Shown here: one piece after another, positions 5,718 through 6,693 of the stretch
Layout of the letters: the number at the start of each line of letters is the position of its first letter
Numbering within the stretch: the first letter of the stretch is position 1
Assembly (NCBI RefSeq): GCF_000020585.3
Contig: NC_011138.3
Span: 4,249,175 to 4,255,867, forward strand
Length of the DNA stretch: 6,693 nucleotides
Direction: 5' to 3'
From: Alteromonas mediterranea DE
GTDB lineage: Bacteria; Pseudomonadota; Gammaproteobacteria; Enterobacterales; Alteromonadaceae
Translations under genes and position numbers: made by a program
The notes under the pieces: generated by a model
What the model saw: only the letters and a program-made list of their open reading frames with translations
Told to the model about the DNA's origin: nothing
The model's database searches: none

Positions 5718-6693
5718 GTGAACACATTTCGTACACTACATAGAAGTATATTAGTGTTATTTGCGGTAGTGGTTATCGCAATCGTAACGCTTGTTCACTT
5801 CAGTATTTCAAAAATTGTTGCCGAGCAAAGTCGCGCGCAACAACAGTCACTTTCGCCTGCAATATCACTGATTGTAGAGCAACTGCTAAAACCATTACAC
5901 ATTTCAGAAGCGTTAGGTCATTCCACTGAACTCGTAGACTTGCTAGACGGCGAAACCATAGACCAGCAAGCGGTCTTCAAAACCCTCGAACGTCTGGAAA
6001 ATGAGTTTGGTTTGTCGTTTTTCATTGCCAGTGAAGCGGATAGAAAGCAATACAACTCCGACGGCAGCATCATCAACTTAATAGAAGGTGAAGTTAGCTG
6101 GTACTTCAAATATCGTGACTACCCCGCCGATGCTGTTGCAGATATAGGTAAGTGGGAAGACACGCATTTCTATATTGATATTAAAATTCACGATGAAGAC
6201 GGGCGATTCTTAGGCTTTTTTGGTGTAGGCAAAAGCCTGCGCAGCTTCATCGAAATTTTTGATACTTACAAGCAAGAGTACGGATACGACTTTTTATTTG
6301 TCGATGGTGAGGGAGATATCATGTTGTCCTCTGATCCCAGCCTTATTGCTTCGTATTCAGACTTTACCAATTTATCTGAATTACCTTGGTATGCCAGCCT
6401 TCCGTTAGCTATTCAAAACGAACAGGCACTGAACAATAAGCTGGTTACTATCGACCAGAAAGATTTCCTCATCGCCGAGGTGAAACTCAATCAATTTGGG
6501 TGGACAGTGTTTCTTTTAAGTCCCTTGGAAGACCGTCAGGCTGAAATTTCTCAAGCCTTTATTTTCAGTGTAGTCACATTATTAGTTGTTGTTTTCTCGC
6601 TGTTCTTGCTCATCTACAATTTACTTTATTATTTTAGAAAAGACATGCAGCCAGACCTAGTAGTGCGCCACAGCAACCGACTGCCAGAGAAAG
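5718..6693 (+). CDS. Membrane sensor protein with large extracytoplasmic dCache-like domain (5' part; runs off the window)
   Basis: Open to the window end with 325 complete codons and no stop. Seen in the translation: short N-terminus NTFRTLHRS, TM1 at about 11-28 (ILVLFAVVVIAIVTLVHF), an extracytoplasmic region at about 29-279, TM2 at about 280-306 rich in V, L and F, then cytoplasmic RKD at 307-309. The external region has features common in double-Cache sensors: W128-Y129, GRFLGFFGVGKSL at 162-174, and YDFLFVDGEGDIMLSS at 190-205. This architecture usually feeds a GGDEF, histidine kinase, methyl-accepting or phosphatase output; which one is not visible. The start is GTG: an in-frame TGA at 5679 and no ATG, GTG or TTG between make it the most upstream choice. 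The AAGGGAG site is rather far (12 bases), so GTG at 5754 is possible but would cut into TM1. It is divergent from glmU. No convincing promoter was found in the 5638-5717 stretch. Confidence 0.85.
   Translation, partial: MNTFRTLHRSILVLFAVVVIAIVTLVHFSISKIVAEQSRAQQQSLSPAISLIVEQLLKPLHISEALGHSTELVDLLDGETIDQQAVFKTLERLENEFGLSFFIASEADRKQYNSDGSIINLIEGEVSWYFKYRDYPADAVADIGKWEDTHFYIDIKIHDEDGRFLGFFGVGKSLRSFIEIFDTYKQEYGYDFLFVDGEGDIMLSSDPSLIASYSDFTNLSELPWYASLPLAIQNEQALNNKLVTIDQKDFLIAEVKLNQFGWTVFLLSPLEDRQAEISQAFIFSVVTLLVVVFSLFLLIYNLLYYFRKDMQPDLVVRHSNRLPEK

Noticed and set aside
5918..6109. Minus-strand frame inside the sensor gene
   Set aside because: Antisense to a well-supported membrane protein, with no ribosome site or recognisable domain.

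Overview
This window carries most of a bacterial amino-sugar (UDP-GlcNAc) supply cluster on the minus strand, plus the 5' part of a membrane sensor gene on the plus strand. GlmS and GlmU keep essentially all E. coli-type catalytic residues. Gene content, moderate GC and overall protein character suggest a marine gammaproteobacterium, most likely Alteromonadales (Alteromonas or a relative). The genus is an inference from memory of these families, not a search result.

Layout, in the direction of minus-strand transcription. glmU (5486-4128) encodes the bifunctional GlcN-1-P acetyltransferase/uridyltransferase and has a good sigma70-like promoter upstream. A 226-base gap with a hairpin-forming sequence follows. 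Next is a Gfo/Idh/MocA oxidoreductase of the YdgJ type (3901-2861). A 165-base intergenic region then holds a candidate promoter overlaid by three GAAA(G/C)T repeats spaced exactly 21 bp apart and a perfect 12-bp inverted repeat. After it come a DeoR-family regulator (2695-1886, TTG start) and, only 2 bases further, glmS (1883-51). The last 50 bases of the window (1-50) are downstream of glmS, where the Tn7 attachment site normally lies.

On the plus strand, divergent from glmU across about 230 bases, an incomplete gene starts at a GTG at 5718. It encodes a two-TM protein with a large, probably dCache-like, extracytoplasmic domain. Its cytoplasmic output domain lies beyond the window.

Working model. 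GlmS makes glucosamine-6-phosphate and GlmU carries out the last two steps to UDP-GlcNAc for peptidoglycan and LPS. The DeoR protein resembles, by position and family, GlmR of Pseudomonas, where the order is glmU-glmR-glmS. It probably senses a sugar phosphate and controls its own promoter and glmS through the phased repeats. The oxidoreductase sits between glmU and glmR and is the unusual member. No mobile element, CRISPR array, tRNA or rRNA was seen. The most interesting signal is the promoter/operator architecture at 2779-2852.
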